Assembly (NCBI RefSeq): GCF_021739485.1
Contig: NZ_JAJFNK010000022.1
Location: 1 to 64,000 of the forward strand
Direction: 5' to 3'
DNA from: Alicyclobacillus tolerans
GTDB taxonomy: Bacteria > Bacillota > Bacilli > Alicyclobacillales > Alicyclobacillaceae
DNA length: 64,000 nucleotides
In this document: positions 36,968-45,907 of the stretch, piece by piece
Layout of the letters: each line of letters starts with the position of its first letter
Numbering within the stretch: the stretch's first letter is position 1
The notes under the pieces: model-generated
Seen by the model: the letters and a program-made list of their open reading frames with translations, nothing else
What the model was told of the DNA's origin: nothing
Databases searched by the model: none
Program-made: the position numbers and the translations under genes

Positions 36968-38122
36968 CTACCCTTTTGTCGTTGGCTTCGTGGGCAGCGA
37001 CACAGAAGGCGGCATAAAGTCCATGCCGTCTGGCACGTTCAGGTAGCCCGGGCCCGTTCCGGGGACTCCGGTGTGACCATACTGCCAGACGATCTTGTTC
37101 GTCTGCGGGTCGATAATCACGACCCGGTCGTTGAAATCGTCATTGACGACGATATTGCCGTTTGGCAGCGCCTGTGCCAGGGACGGGTTGGACAATTCAC
37201 CCGGTCCGGACGTCTTGTAGTAATCCCAGACTACCTGTCCCTTTGGAGTGATAATCTCCAGCCGTCCAGGCGTGACGTAGTCCGCAACGAGAAGGTTCCC
37301 GCTCGGCAGCATCTGCGTGTCGCTTGGATAGGTCATGTTTGGAATGTGGACACTCCAGACCAAGTGCCCTTGGGCGTTGATGCGGTCCGCGTAACTTCCG
37401 CCGATCTCGGTGACAAGCACACCGCCGTCCGACAACGGGGTATCCCCGTTGGGCGCTGCAAAGGAATACGGCGGATTGTGGTAGCGGTACCCTGTCGTGC
37501 CGAGTTGCTTGATGACATGACCACTCGGGCTGATGTACAAAATACGCTGATTTTTGATGTCGGCCACGGTCACTGTGCCGTTTTTGAGCATGTATGCATC
37601 GTCTGGTGTGTGCAGGTAACCAGGAGCGGAACCAGCTGCACCTGGATGTCCATAGGTCCACGTGAACTTTTTCGTCGCAATGTCAATGACGCCAATCCTC
37701 TGATTGTCTTCTTCGTTCACGATGATGTGCTTGTAATCCGGCGTAAAAAATGCGTCATCTGCTCCCAGGGAATGCTGGTTGTGGGGGCCGCCGACTGGAA
37801 TGTTCATCGACCAGATGATCTTTTTGGACGGTGTTACAATCATCAAGCGGTTGTTTCCGCGATCGGCAATCAACAAATTTCCAGGCAGCGGGCCGGAGAC
37901 TTTAGTGACCGGTTTGGTACTCGCTGCAGGCAAGTTGTTTTTGGCCGACTCGCTTTTGGCAGGTTGGTTCTTGTTTGAATTTCCAGGGTGATTGGAAACC
38001 TGGGATTGATTCGCTGACGAGTTGGTGGATTGAGGCGAAGTCGACGTTCCCTGCGGGCTGCATGCTGATAACGCCAGAGAGGCCAATACGACACCGGCGA
38101 TCCCTGCTGTTTTTACTTTCAA
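36968..38122 (-). CDS. Lipoprotein with a PQQ/NHL-like beta-propeller
   Basis: 384 residues from TTG 38122 (GAGGAG ten bases upstream; TTG 38140 is an alternative). Signal peptide and lipobox LSAC, then a Ser/Thr/Asn/Gln-rich tether of about 60 residues, then repeats such as GNLLIADRGNNRLMIV, GNLLVADYVTPGRLEIITP and GNIVVNDDFNDRVVII that end IVWxYGHxGxPGxxPGYLNxPD-like, typical of a beta-propeller. Likely displayed on the outer face of the membrane. Role unknown: ligand binding or a quinoprotein-like scaffold are options. Confidence 0.78.
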   Translation of the reverse strand: MKVKTAGIAGVVLASLALSACSPQGTSTSPQSTNSSANQSQVSNHPGNSNKNQPAKSESAKNNLPAASTKPVTKVSGPLPGNLLIADRGNNRLMIVTPSKKIIWSMNIPVGGPHNQHSLGADDAFFTPDYKHIIVNEEDNQRIGVIDIATKKFTWTYGHPGAAGSAPGYLHTPDDAYMLKNGTVTVADIKNQRILYISPSGHVIKQLGTTGYRYHNPPYSFAAPNGDTPLSDGGVLVTEIGGSYADRINAQGHLVWSVHIPNMTYPSDTQMLPSGNLLVADYVTPGRLEIITPKGQVVWDYYKTSGPGELSNPSLAQALPNGNIVVNDDFNDRVVIIDPQTNKIVWQYGHTGVPGTGPGYLNVPDGMDFMPPSVSLPTKPTTKG

Positions 38123-38259
38123 GTTCGAGCCACTCCTCAAGTTTTCTGCACCCTTACTTCTACTGTGCGGCTCTGGGCCAACACCGGTTTCTTGTCAAAC
38201 ATGCTAGCGCATCTGACTTGGAAATACGATAGGAATTGTATGGCATTCTTGAACGAAAT

Positions 38260-39318
38260 TCAAGAAACGACAACCGTGTAAACCTCAGTGTTCACGCTTT
38301 GCCCAGAACCGGTCGTGCCCCCCGCAATCACTAAGCGATGACCGTGTTGGGCAGAGCCAAAATCCGCCAGTGGCTTAGGCAGCGTTCCAATGCGGCGAAC
38401 CTTCCCCGTGCTTCGTTGGATGGCGTCGATGGCCGACAAAGACTTTCCAGCAGGGTCCTTCCCCCCGACTAAGACGAGATACTGAGAGTCTGCGTACAAC
38501 GCCGCCTTTTCCAGTCCAATGGGCAAACGGCCTGCAGGGTGCGCCTGGGCGCCTGTACCATTCCACGAGTAAATTTGGTGGCTCAGTTGTCCGGAAGCCT
38601 CTTTGCCGCCGGCAATAAACACCTGATTCCCCACTGCGGCTACAGCCGGATAGCGAAGCCCAACCGGTAAAGCAAACAAGTTCGTAAAGGTCAGTTTGCC
38701 ATTCACCAGTGAGACAAACTGCACTGTTCGTTTGAATACCTGTCCGTCATAGCCGCCTGTGAGAAGCAATCCATCTCGCCCCTGATCACGGTATGGAACA
38801 CATACGGCATCCGACAACGGCCGTTTTAAATAAGCGACCACGGCCGCTGCTCCGTTGTGGATACGGACGATCGTATTGTACGACGCACTTTGACCACCGC
38901 CGAAAACGTACAGGTCAGGCCCCAAAAAACCAGCGGCCGCATCGTGCGTCGGTACCGGCAACAACGCAAGTCGACGGGCAGTTGGCTCCACCAAATTCAC
39001 GTCTCGAACGGAATAGACCCCCGTGTACCCTCCGACTGAAGCCAGATCCCCTTTGCTGTCAAAAGCCAAGGCATTGCCAACCACACCCAGCGGCAGCTGT
39101 CCTGCAGTTTGCACGGAAACCGTGGGCCAAGCCATCGTTGAGGTCTTTGTGGAAGTCTTTGTCTTTGCCTGGGAACCCGTCCGATGTGCAGCGTTGGAGG
39201 AATCCGACACGGCGTTTTGCGACGAAGGCGTGGGCGCAGGGGCCGCGTTGCCGCAGCCCCCTAGGAACGCGAGGAAAAGGGACCCAATGGCCCAGTATTT
39301 CAAGCGCTGCAAGAGCAT
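38260..39318 (-). CDS. Lipoprotein with Kelch-like propeller
   Basis: 352 residues from ATG 39318 (AAAGGAG upstream). Lipobox FLGGC near residue 23, a polar tether of about 50 residues, and Kelch-type repeats: LYVFGGGQSASYNTIVRI, LLTGGYDGQVFKR, VFIAGGKEASGQ, LVLVGGKDPAGKSLSAI, RLVIAGGTTGSGQ. Predicted surface-displayed six-blade propeller, tandem with the other propeller lipoprotein. An 8-bp perfect stem (TTCTTGAA/TTCAAGAA, 38246-38266) spans its stop codon but lacks a T tract. Confidence 0.75.
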   Translation of the reverse strand: MLLQRLKYWAIGSLFLAFLGGCGNAAPAPTPSSQNAVSDSSNAAHRTGSQAKTKTSTKTSTMAWPTVSVQTAGQLPLGVVGNALAFDSKGDLASVGGYTGVYSVRDVNLVEPTARRLALLPVPTHDAAAGFLGPDLYVFGGGQSASYNTIVRIHNGAAAVVAYLKRPLSDAVCVPYRDQGRDGLLLTGGYDGQVFKRTVQFVSLVNGKLTFTNLFALPVGLRYPAVAAVGNQVFIAGGKEASGQLSHQIYSWNGTGAQAHPAGRLPIGLEKAALYADSQYLVLVGGKDPAGKSLSAIDAIQRSTGKVRRIGTLPKPLADFGSAQHGHRLVIAGGTTGSGQSVNTEVYTVVVS

Positions 39319-39354
39319 TCGCTCCTTTTTACTCAATCGTGATCCACGTAATCG

Positions 39355-39383
39355 CAAGCCACTCAATCTCAAGCCACTCAATC
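39355..39383. repeat. 15-bp period direct repeat upstream of the Kelch lipoprotein
   Basis: CAAGCCACTCAATC at 39355-39368 and again at 39370-39383; further degenerate copies (ACTCAATC) extend to both sides. Located in the 90-bp gap between cysK and the lipoprotein start, where it might influence the lipoprotein's leader. Confidence 0.8.
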
Positions 39384-39409
39384 GGAATCGTCGTCAACTC
39401 AATGGCGAC

Positions 39410-40327
39410 TTAATCAAACTGGAACAACGGCGTGGACAAGTACCGTTCCCCATTCGACGGTGAAACGGTCAGCACTTTCCGGCCGACTCCCAGTTCTTTA
39501 GCCAGTTGCAAGGCCGTGTACACGTTCGCGCCGGACGAAATCCCCACCAGCAGTCCTTCTTCGCGCGCCAAGCGGCGAGCCGTTGCAAACGCCTGGTCGT
39601 CGGTGACAGACCGGACCTCGTCGTAAATGTCTGTATCGAGGACTGTCGGGACAAACCCTGCACCAATCCCTTGAATTTTGTGCCCGCCAGCCGGATTCCC
39701 AGACAGCACTGCGGAATTGGTCGGTTCAATCGCGACAATTTTACAATTGGGGATGTCCCTGCGCAGGACGCGCCCGACTCCAGTCAGTGTGCCTCCCGTC
39801 CCTACTCCGGCACAAAAGGCGTCTAAACGCCCGTCCATCTGGTGAAGGATTTCGCGGCCTGTAGTCATTTCGTGAATGCGGGCATTGGCTGGGTTCGCGA
39901 ATTGCTGTGGCATAAAATACCCGTTTTCCTTCGCCAGCCGCTCTGCTTGTTCAATGGCGCCGTTCATTCCTTCCGATCCCGGTGTCAGAACCAACTCCGC
40001 TCCGTACGCCCGCAAGAGATTGCGCCGTTCCACGCTCATGGTCTCCGGCATCGTCAACACGGCTCGATAGCCTTTGGCGGCCGCCACCAAGGCCAGACCA
40101 ATTCCCGTATTCCCGCTGGTGGGTTCAATGATGGTATCTCCGGGCCGAATTTGGCCGCTTTCTTCAGCCGCTTCAATCATGGCCTTGGCAATCCGGTCTT
40201 TCACGCTCCCCCCCGGATTGAACCACTCTAACTTCAAGTAAACATCGGCACTGCCCGGTTCCACAACCTTGCTCAATTTCACCACTGGCGTGTTCCCAAT
40301 TAAATCCAATATGGATTTGGCTGCCAT
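39410..40327 (-). CDS. cysK: Cysteine synthase (O-acetylserine sulfhydrylase)
   Basis: PLP enzyme making cysteine from O-acetylserine and sulfide. 305 residues from ATG 40327 (AGGAGG seven bases upstream). PLP lysine is Lys43 in [23 protein letters not shown] and the phosphate-binding [13 protein letters not shown] loop are intact. No S-box or T-box is visible upstream; the gap to tsaD holds the DnaA-box cluster instead. Confidence 0.96.
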   Translation of the reverse strand: MAAKSILDLIGNTPVVKLSKVVEPGSADVYLKLEWFNPGGSVKDRIAKAMIEAAEESGQIRPGDTIIEPTSGNTGIGLALVAAAKGYRAVLTMPETMSVERRNLLRAYGAELVLTPGSEGMNGAIEQAERLAKENGYFMPQQFANPANARIHEMTTGREILHQMDGRLDAFCAGVGTGGTLTGVGRVLRRDIPNCKIVAIEPTNSAVLSGNPAGGHKIQGIGAGFVPTVLDTDIYDEVRSVTDDQAFATARRLAREEGLLVGISSGANVYTALQLAKELGVGRKVLTVSPSNGERYLSTPLFQFD

Positions 40328-40430
40328 CGTCCATCCTCCTAGATACCGAGTCAATCACTGCATCTCTGACGTTGCCCATAGCAATTACCGAACGTGGTAC
40401 AAGCCGCGGCTGCAGCCAGCAAACCCTGGG

Positions 40431-40539
40431 TTATCCACAGTATCCACAGGCTTGTCCACAGTAAAAACGCTGTAACAGCAAGCCATTCGACAAATTTCCA
40501 CAAAATCCACAACCTCGATATCCACAGAGTTGTGGATAG
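40431..40539. promoter_or_regulatory. Cluster of DnaA boxes
   Basis: Against TTATCCACA: exact at 40431-40439; one mismatch at 40440-40448 (GTATCCACA), 40452-40460 (TTGTCCACA), 40518-40526 (ATATCCACA) and, on the minus strand, 40531-40539 (CTATCCACA); two mismatches at 40494-40502 and 40503-40511. Seven sites in about 110 bp, five of them strong. The surrounding gap 40328-40602 has no ORF. dnaA and dnaN are absent, so this is not oriC; a DnaA-titrating or DnaA-regulated intergenic cluster is the likely meaning. Confidence 0.8.
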
Positions 40540-40602
40540 AACCGTCGGCTGTTGCTTTAGAATCGGGGAATGGAACGGACCCTGAATTGCCGGGGCTTTG
40601 GA

Positions 40603-41649
40603 TTACATGCCATTGGCAAACATGCCGCTTCTGTACATGCGCTGCCAATCTTCTAAGGACAGCGCTGCATAGGCGTTGAGGTACAGGTCCGCGAAGCGGC
40701 CTTGAGACGCGAGAAAGTATCCCGCGGCTGCAATCATGGCCGCATTGTCCGTGCACAGACGAACCGGAGGAAAATAGACTCGAAAGCCCTGCTCATCGCC
40801 TTTGGCCTTCAGTCCCCGCCTCAGCCCTTGGTTCGCTGCCACCCCGCCAGCCACCACCACCTGGTTCAACCCGGTTTCAGCAGCGGCTCTAGCCGTTTTC
40901 TCCACCAGGACGTCGACGACGGCTTGTTGAAAGCTGGCGCAGACGTCGGCTGGCACAACCTCCTCCTGACGGCGATTTTGTTTCACGAGTTCGTTGGCGA
41001 CCGCCGATTTCAAGCCGCTGAAACTAAAATCATAGGTATCCTCGTCCATGAGGGCGCGCGGAAAACGATAAGCCTCTGGGTTTCCTTTTTCCGCCAGCTC
41101 ATCAACTTTGGGACCGCCAGGGTAAGAGAGGCCGATAATTCGCGCCACCTTGTCGTACGCTTCTCCAGCCGCATCGTCTTTGGTTCCTCCCAGCTTGTGA
41201 AACTCAAACGATTCGTTGACCACCAAAAGCTCTGTATGTCCTCCGGAGACGACCAACGCCAACACAGGCAACGCCATATCGGTCCCCACGAAGGAAGCTG
41301 CCACGTGACCCGCGATGTGATGCACGGGGACCAAAGGCAACCCTGTCGCCAAAGAGTACCCCTTGGCCGCAGACACGCCGACGAGCAGCGCTCCGAGCAG
41401 GCCTGGGCCGCATGTGACCGCGATCGCATCCAAATCGTCAAAAGCAACCCCTGACTTGTTCATCGCGTCTTCAACAACGGCCGTGATCGATTGAACGTGC
41501 TGTCTGGACGCTACCTCAGGGACCACTCCGCCGAATTTCGCGTGCGTTTCGATTTGAGAAGCAACCGTCTCTCCTAATAGTTTGCGGCCGTCCTCGACGA
41601 CGGCTGCCGCGGTCTCGTCACAACTGGTTTCGATTCCGAGAATCTTCAC
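40603..41649 (-). CDS. tsaD: tRNA threonylcarbamoyladenosine synthase subunit TsaD
   Basis: Transfers threonylcarbamoyl to A37 of ANN-decoding tRNAs, with TsaB and TsaE. 348 residues. ILGIETSCDETAAAVV start, metal-binding His111 and His115 in HIAGHV, and VSGGHTELL and GPGLLGALLVG. GTG 41649 overlaps the rimI stop (GTGA). Last gene of thiL-tsaE-tsaB-rimI-tsaD. Confidence 0.97.
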   Translation of the reverse strand: MKILGIETSCDETAAAVVEDGRKLLGETVASQIETHAKFGGVVPEVASRQHVQSITAVVEDAMNKSGVAFDDLDAIAVTCGPGLLGALLVGVSAAKGYSLATGLPLVPVHHIAGHVAASFVGTDMALPVLALVVSGGHTELLVVNESFEFHKLGGTKDDAAGEAYDKVARIIGLSYPGGPKVDELAEKGNPEAYRFPRALMDEDTYDFSFSGLKSAVANELVKQNRRQEEVVPADVCASFQQAVVDVLVEKTARAAAETGLNQVVVAGGVAANQGLRRGLKAKGDEQGFRVYFPPVRLCTDNAAMIAAAGYFLASQGRFADLYLNAYAALSLEDWQRMYRSGMFANGM

Positions 41650-42155
41650 CGCAACAGGCCTCCATCAAGCTCCACCCGGTGCTCGTCGACGAGGTCCGTC
41701 CACATGATGAGCGCGTCTTCGCGGTTGTCGGTGTAGTATCCCTTGCGCACGCCCACCCCGACAAAGCCGAGTTTCTCATACAAGGCCTTCGCCACGTGAT
41801 TGGAGACCCGAACCTCCAACGTCATGCGTTTGATCCCCCGGGCAAGGCAGATGGTCATCAAACTGCGAAGCAACAGTTCTCCCAAATGCTGGCCGCGGTA
41901 ATCGGGATCGACGGCAATGTTGGTCACGTGGCCTTCGTCTAAAATCAGCCACACACCGGCGTATCCGATAACGCGCGAGACGTCGTCGGCAACGATGTAG
42001 CGCGCAAACTGATTGTCCACAAGCTCCCTCAAAAACGCCTGTCTGGACCACGGCGCCGTGAAGGAACGGTGTTCGACTTCCAACACGCCATCGAGATCGC
42101 TCAAGGTCATTTTGCGGATCTTCAGGGGATGTGCACTGAGTTCCAAATTCGTCAT
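41646..42155 (-). CDS. rimI: Ribosomal protein S18-alanine N-acetyltransferase
   Basis: GNAT acetyltransferase, 169 residues. IRKMTLSDLDGVLEVEHRSF, acetyl-CoA loop DPDYRGQHLGELLL and LEVRVSNHVAKALYEKLGF are typical of RimI. Two bases after the tsaB stop. Confidence 0.93.
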   Translation of the reverse strand: MTNLELSAHPLKIRKMTLSDLDGVLEVEHRSFTAPWSRQAFLRELVDNQFARYIVADDVSRVIGYAGVWLILDEGHVTNIAVDPDYRGQHLGELLLRSLMTICLARGIKRMTLEVRVSNHVAKALYEKLGFVGVGVRKGYYTDNREDALIMWTDLVDEHRVELDGGLLR

Positions 42156-42157
42156 GC

Positions 42158-42898
42158 CTAAACCCGGCTCCTCTCCGCGAGTTTGACTTCGGCTTCCACC
42201 TGCAAACCGTATTCCGGTGCCAAAAGGTGGAGGGAGTCCCCCTCGTACACCTGGCCTTGCAGAGAATTCGCCAACCGGAACAGGCTTGCCCCAAGTCCTC
42301 CGGCCACCGTTTGAATATGAGTATAACCCGTAAAGGAGGCGGATTCGAGTAGATCAAGGACCCCGTAACGCTCAGCAAAATCGTGCACCGCGTGTGCGGA
42401 TACCCCACTCTCCGAATGCTGGAGGTGGGCGGATAAATGGTTCATCCACTCGGAGATGGGGAGTACCTGGTCTGGCACCACCGTTCTCCATGCACGTCCC
42501 TGTTTTTCGTACAAGGCGCCAAAAGCCCGTTGACGGCGGGCGTATAAAAGGGGCATCACAGCGAATGCTTGGCTGCAAAACTCCGGTGCCGCCGCTTCAG
42601 CCATCATCTTCAGTGTCGAGACGGCGACAACCGCTGCCCCTGTCACGGACGCCATGGCTTTCGCAGTGCTCACCCCTAACCGCACACCTGTGTATGACCC
42701 TGGTCCAACCCCGACACCAATGGTGTTTACATCCTGGATTTGAATCCCGGATTGGCGAAGAACGTGTTGCAGCGCCGGTTGCAGCAACCGGGAATGCCCG
42801 CGCGCAACGCGGCTGCTCGAACTGGCCAAAAGCCCGGTGTCGTCTCCGGCAGCCACTGCAAGCACCTCTGTTGCTGTGTCCATGACTAAAGTCGCCAT
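42158..42898 (-). CDS. tsaB: tRNA threonylcarbamoyladenosine complex subunit TsaB
   Basis: Inactive TsaD paralogue that scaffolds the t6A complex. 246 residues from ATG 42898, overlapping tsaE by 13 bases. VMDTATEVLAVA start and GVGPGSYTGVRLGVSTAKA are the family marks. Confidence 0.94.
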   Translation of the reverse strand: MATLVMDTATEVLAVAAGDDTGLLASSSSRVARGHSRLLQPALQHVLRQSGIQIQDVNTIGVGVGPGSYTGVRLGVSTAKAMASVTGAAVVAVSTLKMMAEAAAPEFCSQAFAVMPLLYARRQRAFGALYEKQGRAWRTVVPDQVLPISEWMNHLSAHLQHSESGVSAHAVHDFAERYGVLDLLESASFTGYTHIQTVAGGLGASLFRLANSLQGQVYEGDSLHLLAPEYGLQVEAEVKLAERSRV

Positions 42899-43500
42899 TG
42901 TTTCACCCACTCGCTCAACAGCAGCCGACTGCGCGGACCTTTCGCCCGGCAAGTCAGTACCCGTTCATCGGCCTCGCGGCCTTTTGGGAAATCAACCCGT
43001 ATGTACAAAGCGTCCTCCACGTAATCTTCAAGTCCACCGGGCCACTCTATCAAAAGAGCTGCGCCAGACTCAAAGTAATCGTCCAGCCCCAAAGCCGTCG
43101 CCTCGTGTTCCGGCAATTGCGCGGCGTTCAACTGTGCATCTGCACCCGTGCCATCAAGTTCAGATTGAACCTGTTCGGGTTGACCCTGTTGAAACTGGAC
43201 CGGTTCGGATAGAACCTGTTCCGTTCGAAGCAGCCGGTACAAATCCATGTGGACCAGTGGAATGCGGCCTTCGTATTCGTGTATGAGGGTAAAAGTCGGA
43301 CTCGTGACGGGCCCTTCAATCCCCGCTCCAGCCGCAACTCCTTGACTCAACGTCGTCTTGCCGGCTCCGAGGGCTCCAGAAAGGAACACCACATCCCCAG
43401 CCTGCAGCAACTGACCAAGTGCGCGGCCCAAACGACGAGTCTGGTCTGCCGCATGCGTTTCAATCGTCTGGAGTTCGTCCATCACCTGAAATTCATCCAT
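42886..43500 (-). CDS. tsaE: tRNA threonylcarbamoyladenosine complex ATPase TsaE, with an insertion
   Basis: P-loop ATPase of the t6A complex. Walker A SGALGAGKTT, then SPTFTLIHEYEG, HMDLYRL and LIEWPGGL. At 204 residues it is about 45 longer than usual. The extra part, residues 91-135 (bases 43096-43230), falls between DLYRL and LGLDDYF and is rich in Gln, Glu, Pro and Val; its DNA holds imperfect repeats of GTTCGGATAGAACCTG-like units, suggesting repeat expansion. Walker A and the conserved Trp are intact, so activity is plausible. Overlaps thiL by eight bases. Confidence 0.94.
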   Translation of the reverse strand: MDEFQVMDELQTIETHAADQTRRLGRALGQLLQAGDVVFLSGALGAGKTTLSQGVAAGAGIEGPVTSPTFTLIHEYEGRIPLVHMDLYRLLRTEQVLSEPVQFQQGQPEQVQSELDGTGADAQLNAAQLPEHEATALGLDDYFESGAALLIEWPGGLEDYVEDALYIRVDFPKGREADERVLTCRAKGPRSRLLLSEWVKQWRL

Positions 43501-44587
43501 CGTCGCGCGCTCCCTTGCCGTCCTGTAAAGGCTGTCCCCGTCCCTCAGGTATTTCAGGACGTCTCTGCGGTCCCAGCGGTGCGGTCGCCTGTTGAGTCTC
43601 GCGCAAATGGTTGAATCCCAGCGGCTGCAGGACCTCGATGTGTCCGCCCGGGCCTTCCGTCAGAACTCCGTCGCCTGGTTCAACCCGTCCAATTTGAGTG
43701 AGGCGGATCCCCAACGCCTCCATGCGGGCAAGTGCCCGGGCAAAGGAAAACCCGGAAGCCGTGCCGACGAGCTGATAGTCCTCTCCCCCGTAAAACGCGT
43801 AGCGCAGCGGGTCTTCCCCATTCATCCGGGCAAAATTGCGAACAGCCGGCAAGATGGGGACTCGGGCCTTATCGATGCGCAGGCGAACGCCACTGGCCCG
43901 CGCGATCTCGTTGAGTTCACTCGCCAATCCGTCGCTGATATCGTTGCAACTGGAGGCACCCGTTTCTCGCAGAATTTTTCCGGCTTCAACCTGAGGTTTT
44001 GGGCGTTGATGGCTGATGCGAAGCACTTGTGCATCGTCCCCTGGAATTCGCCTGGCGGATTGCAGATACTCAAGCCCCGCTCCGGAACCGCCGACTGCGC
44101 CCGTGACAAACACCACGTCTCCCGGGCGCGCCCCGCTGCGCAACAAAGCGGTTCCGGCAGGAACCCCTCCCACAACCGTACTTGTAATGACCGCAGGACC
44201 TTTGCCGGCCGCGACGTTCCCTCCAACCACAAAACACTTGTACTGCGCACAAATCTCGGATACCCCATCGTACATCTGTTCTAATTCAGACAAGACGAGC
44301 CGGTCTTTGGGCAGCACCAGAGACAACACCGCATGCCGCGGCTCGCCCCCCATTGCAGCAATATCGCTGATGGACACGGCCATCGCTTTATATCCAACGT
44401 CAAACCAACTCATGGTCGTCGTCGCAAAGTGCACGTCTTCCACCAATGAATCTGTCGTCAGCAACACTTGTTCTCCTTGTCGAACCTGCAAAACGGCGGC
44501 GTCGTCGCCGATTCCAACCACAACGTCCTCCGGTGACTTTGGGCCGAGCCGCTTTTGCAAATGGTCAATCAATTGAAACTCGTCCAT
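43493..44587 (-). CDS. thiL: Thiamine-monophosphate kinase
   Basis: Phosphorylates TMP to the cofactor TPP. 364 residues from ATG 44587. EFQLIDHL start, GIGDDAAVL, TTDSLVEDVHF, SDIAAMGGEPRHAV and YGGEDYQLV are conserved. The last ~30 residues are polar and outside the family core. Heads the t6A operon, as in B. subtilis; no TPP riboswitch is seen upstream. Confidence 0.95.
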   Translation of the reverse strand: MDEFQLIDHLQKRLGPKSPEDVVVGIGDDAAVLQVRQGEQVLLTTDSLVEDVHFATTTMSWFDVGYKAMAVSISDIAAMGGEPRHAVLSLVLPKDRLVLSELEQMYDGVSEICAQYKCFVVGGNVAAGKGPAVITSTVVGGVPAGTALLRSGARPGDVVFVTGAVGGSGAGLEYLQSARRIPGDDAQVLRISHQRPKPQVEAGKILRETGASSCNDISDGLASELNEIARASGVRLRIDKARVPILPAVRNFARMNGEDPLRYAFYGGEDYQLVGTASGFSFARALARMEALGIRLTQIGRVEPGDGVLTEGPGGHIEVLQPLGFNHLRETQQATAPLGPQRRPEIPEGRGQPLQDGKGARDDG

Positions 44588-44853
44588 GTCGATAGCCCCC
44601 AATATCCATAGCCCCAGTTTGGCTCGGGAACCAGCCATTCAAACCGTCCGAAGCGGCCGCAGCGGTTCGCCGGGACGTTGTCTGTCATATTTATCATACC
44701 AGTTTCCGAATCCACTACGCATCTTTTGGCGATGCGCCCGACGTTGGCTGCCTGGCGCCTGATACAGTGAGTTTTGACAACTCGGTGTGATAAATTGGGG
44801 GGCCTGTACCGTATATATGAACGGAAAGCGGTTGTCCAGAGAGGAGGGGCGCA

Positions 44854-45453
44854 GTGCTGGAGTGGTTCGGGTCCCTCGCTGAAACAGTGTTTGCATTGGG
44901 ATATCCCGGCATCGTCCTGGCCTTGATTATTGAAGGGCTGGGATTGCCGTTTCCAGGCGATGCCGTAATGGCCTTTTACGGGTTTGCCGCTGCACAAGGA
45001 CGCTTTAATTTGCCTGGAGTCATTGTGTTCAGCCTTACCGGTTACCTGATTGGTGCCGTAGTCAGTTATGCAGTCAGTCACAAGCTGGGATCGCGATGGA
45101 TGACCGGAGCCCGCCGCCCATCGGTTCTCAAACCAGATACCATGGACCGCACCATTCACTTCCTCGACAAATACGGCCCCTGGTTCCTCATCACGGGTCG
45201 CTTTCTGCCTGGAGTTCGCACCGTGAGTTCGTATGTGGCCGGACTCATTCGCATGGATTTTGGCGTCTTCCTCCTTTACACTGGAATCGGGTCCGTATTC
45301 TGGTGTGCCTTTTGGGTTTTGATTGGCTACTGGTTTGGGGAAAACGTGAAGTTTGTCATCACTCACGTTCAGTCCTCAATCACCTACTTCACCGCCGCCG
45401 CTTTTCTTGCAGGCGGAATGTGGTGGTTGATCCGGAGACGAACCGCCAAGTGA
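44854..45453 (+). CDS. DedA family membrane protein
   Basis: 199 residues, four to five membrane segments. EGLGLPFPGDAVMAFYGFAA and GRFLPGVRTVSSYVAGLIRM are the DedA/VTT-domain signatures. DedA proteins are implicated in polyprenyl-phosphate or lipid flipping. GTG 44854 with AGAGGAGG upstream. Divergent from thiL, upstream of a DUF1450 gene. Confidence 0.92.
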   Translation: MLEWFGSLAETVFALGYPGIVLALIIEGLGLPFPGDAVMAFYGFAAAQGRFNLPGVIVFSLTGYLIGAVVSYAVSHKLGSRWMTGARRPSVLKPDTMDRTIHFLDKYGPWFLITGRFLPGVRTVSSYVAGLIRMDFGVFLLYTGIGSVFWCAFWVLIGYWFGENVKFVITHVQSSITYFTAAAFLAGGMWWLIRRRTAK

Positions 45454-45462
45454 CAATGGGGG

Positions 45463-45741
45463 ATGCGCGTGCCAATCGCCGGCAAACTCGAGGGTTGTAC
45501 AAACAACACGCGCTTTGGGTCTAACTGGGTCCTGGAGCAAGCTAAAACGGCCTTTGCAACAGTGCAAACTGCACAATTCGAGTGCCTTGGCTACTGTGAA
45601 CTGTGCGCCCGTAGGCCTTACGTTTTAATCGACGACAAGGTCGTCATTGAGGCGGCGGATGCGAAAGAGTTGTGGGAAAGAGTCCAACAGTATTACAATT
45701 CTCAGCCTGCGGGCTGCGCCGAATGCAAGAATCGCCGGTAA
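45463..45741 (+). CDS. DUF1450 small cysteine-containing protein (YuzB-like)
   Basis: 92 residues. FECLGYCELCARRPYVLIDDKVV and the segment ADAKELWERVQQYY fit the DUF1450 core (CLxxCxxC...ALVxxxxV). Two further cysteines close the protein (CAECKNRR). Starts 10 bp after dedA, probably co-transcribed. Function unknown; a metal or iron-sulfur role is suggested only by the cysteines. Confidence 0.75.
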   Translation: MRVPIAGKLEGCTNNTRFGSNWVLEQAKTAFATVQTAQFECLGYCELCARRPYVLIDDKVVIEAADAKELWERVQQYYNSQPAGCAECKNRR

Positions 45742-45747
45742 CGGCAA

Positions 45748-45806
45748 GGGGCTGGGGGCTGTCCCGGCGGCCCATCTCACGATGCGCTGCGAACAGCCCC
45801 TGAAAA
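45748..45806 (+). terminator. Possible terminator after the DUF1450 gene
   Basis: GGGGCTGT near 45757 can pair with ACAGCCCC at 45793-45800, followed by TGAAAAA rather than a T tract. On the minus strand the same stem is preceded by TTTTTCA. Weak evidence. Confidence 0.35.
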
Positions 45807-45809
45807 ACG

Positions 45810-45841
45810 CACACCCGCACACCCGCACACCCGCACACCCG
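45810..45841. repeat. 8-bp tandem repeat, four copies
   Basis: CACACCCG repeated four times without mismatch (45810-45841), in the gap between the DUF1450 gene and the convergent DUF2922 gene. Confidence 0.95.
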
Positions 45842-45907
45842 TCTTGCCCCGCACTCGCCCGACTTACGGCATTTGACGAGCGCACTGTTGCAAGCTTACG
45901 GCCGCAA

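Noticed and set aside
40431..40539. DnaA-box cluster as the replication origin
   Set aside because: No dnaA, dnaN, AT-rich unwinding element or rpmH nearby; the flanking genes are cysK and tsaD.
44569..45366. 265-codon minus-strand ORF opposite dedA
   Set aside because: Antisense to dedA, whose sequence and ribosome binding site are clear.
45810..45841. CACACCCG array as a CRISPR or terminator
   Set aside because: Simple 8-bp repeat without spacers or dyad symmetry.
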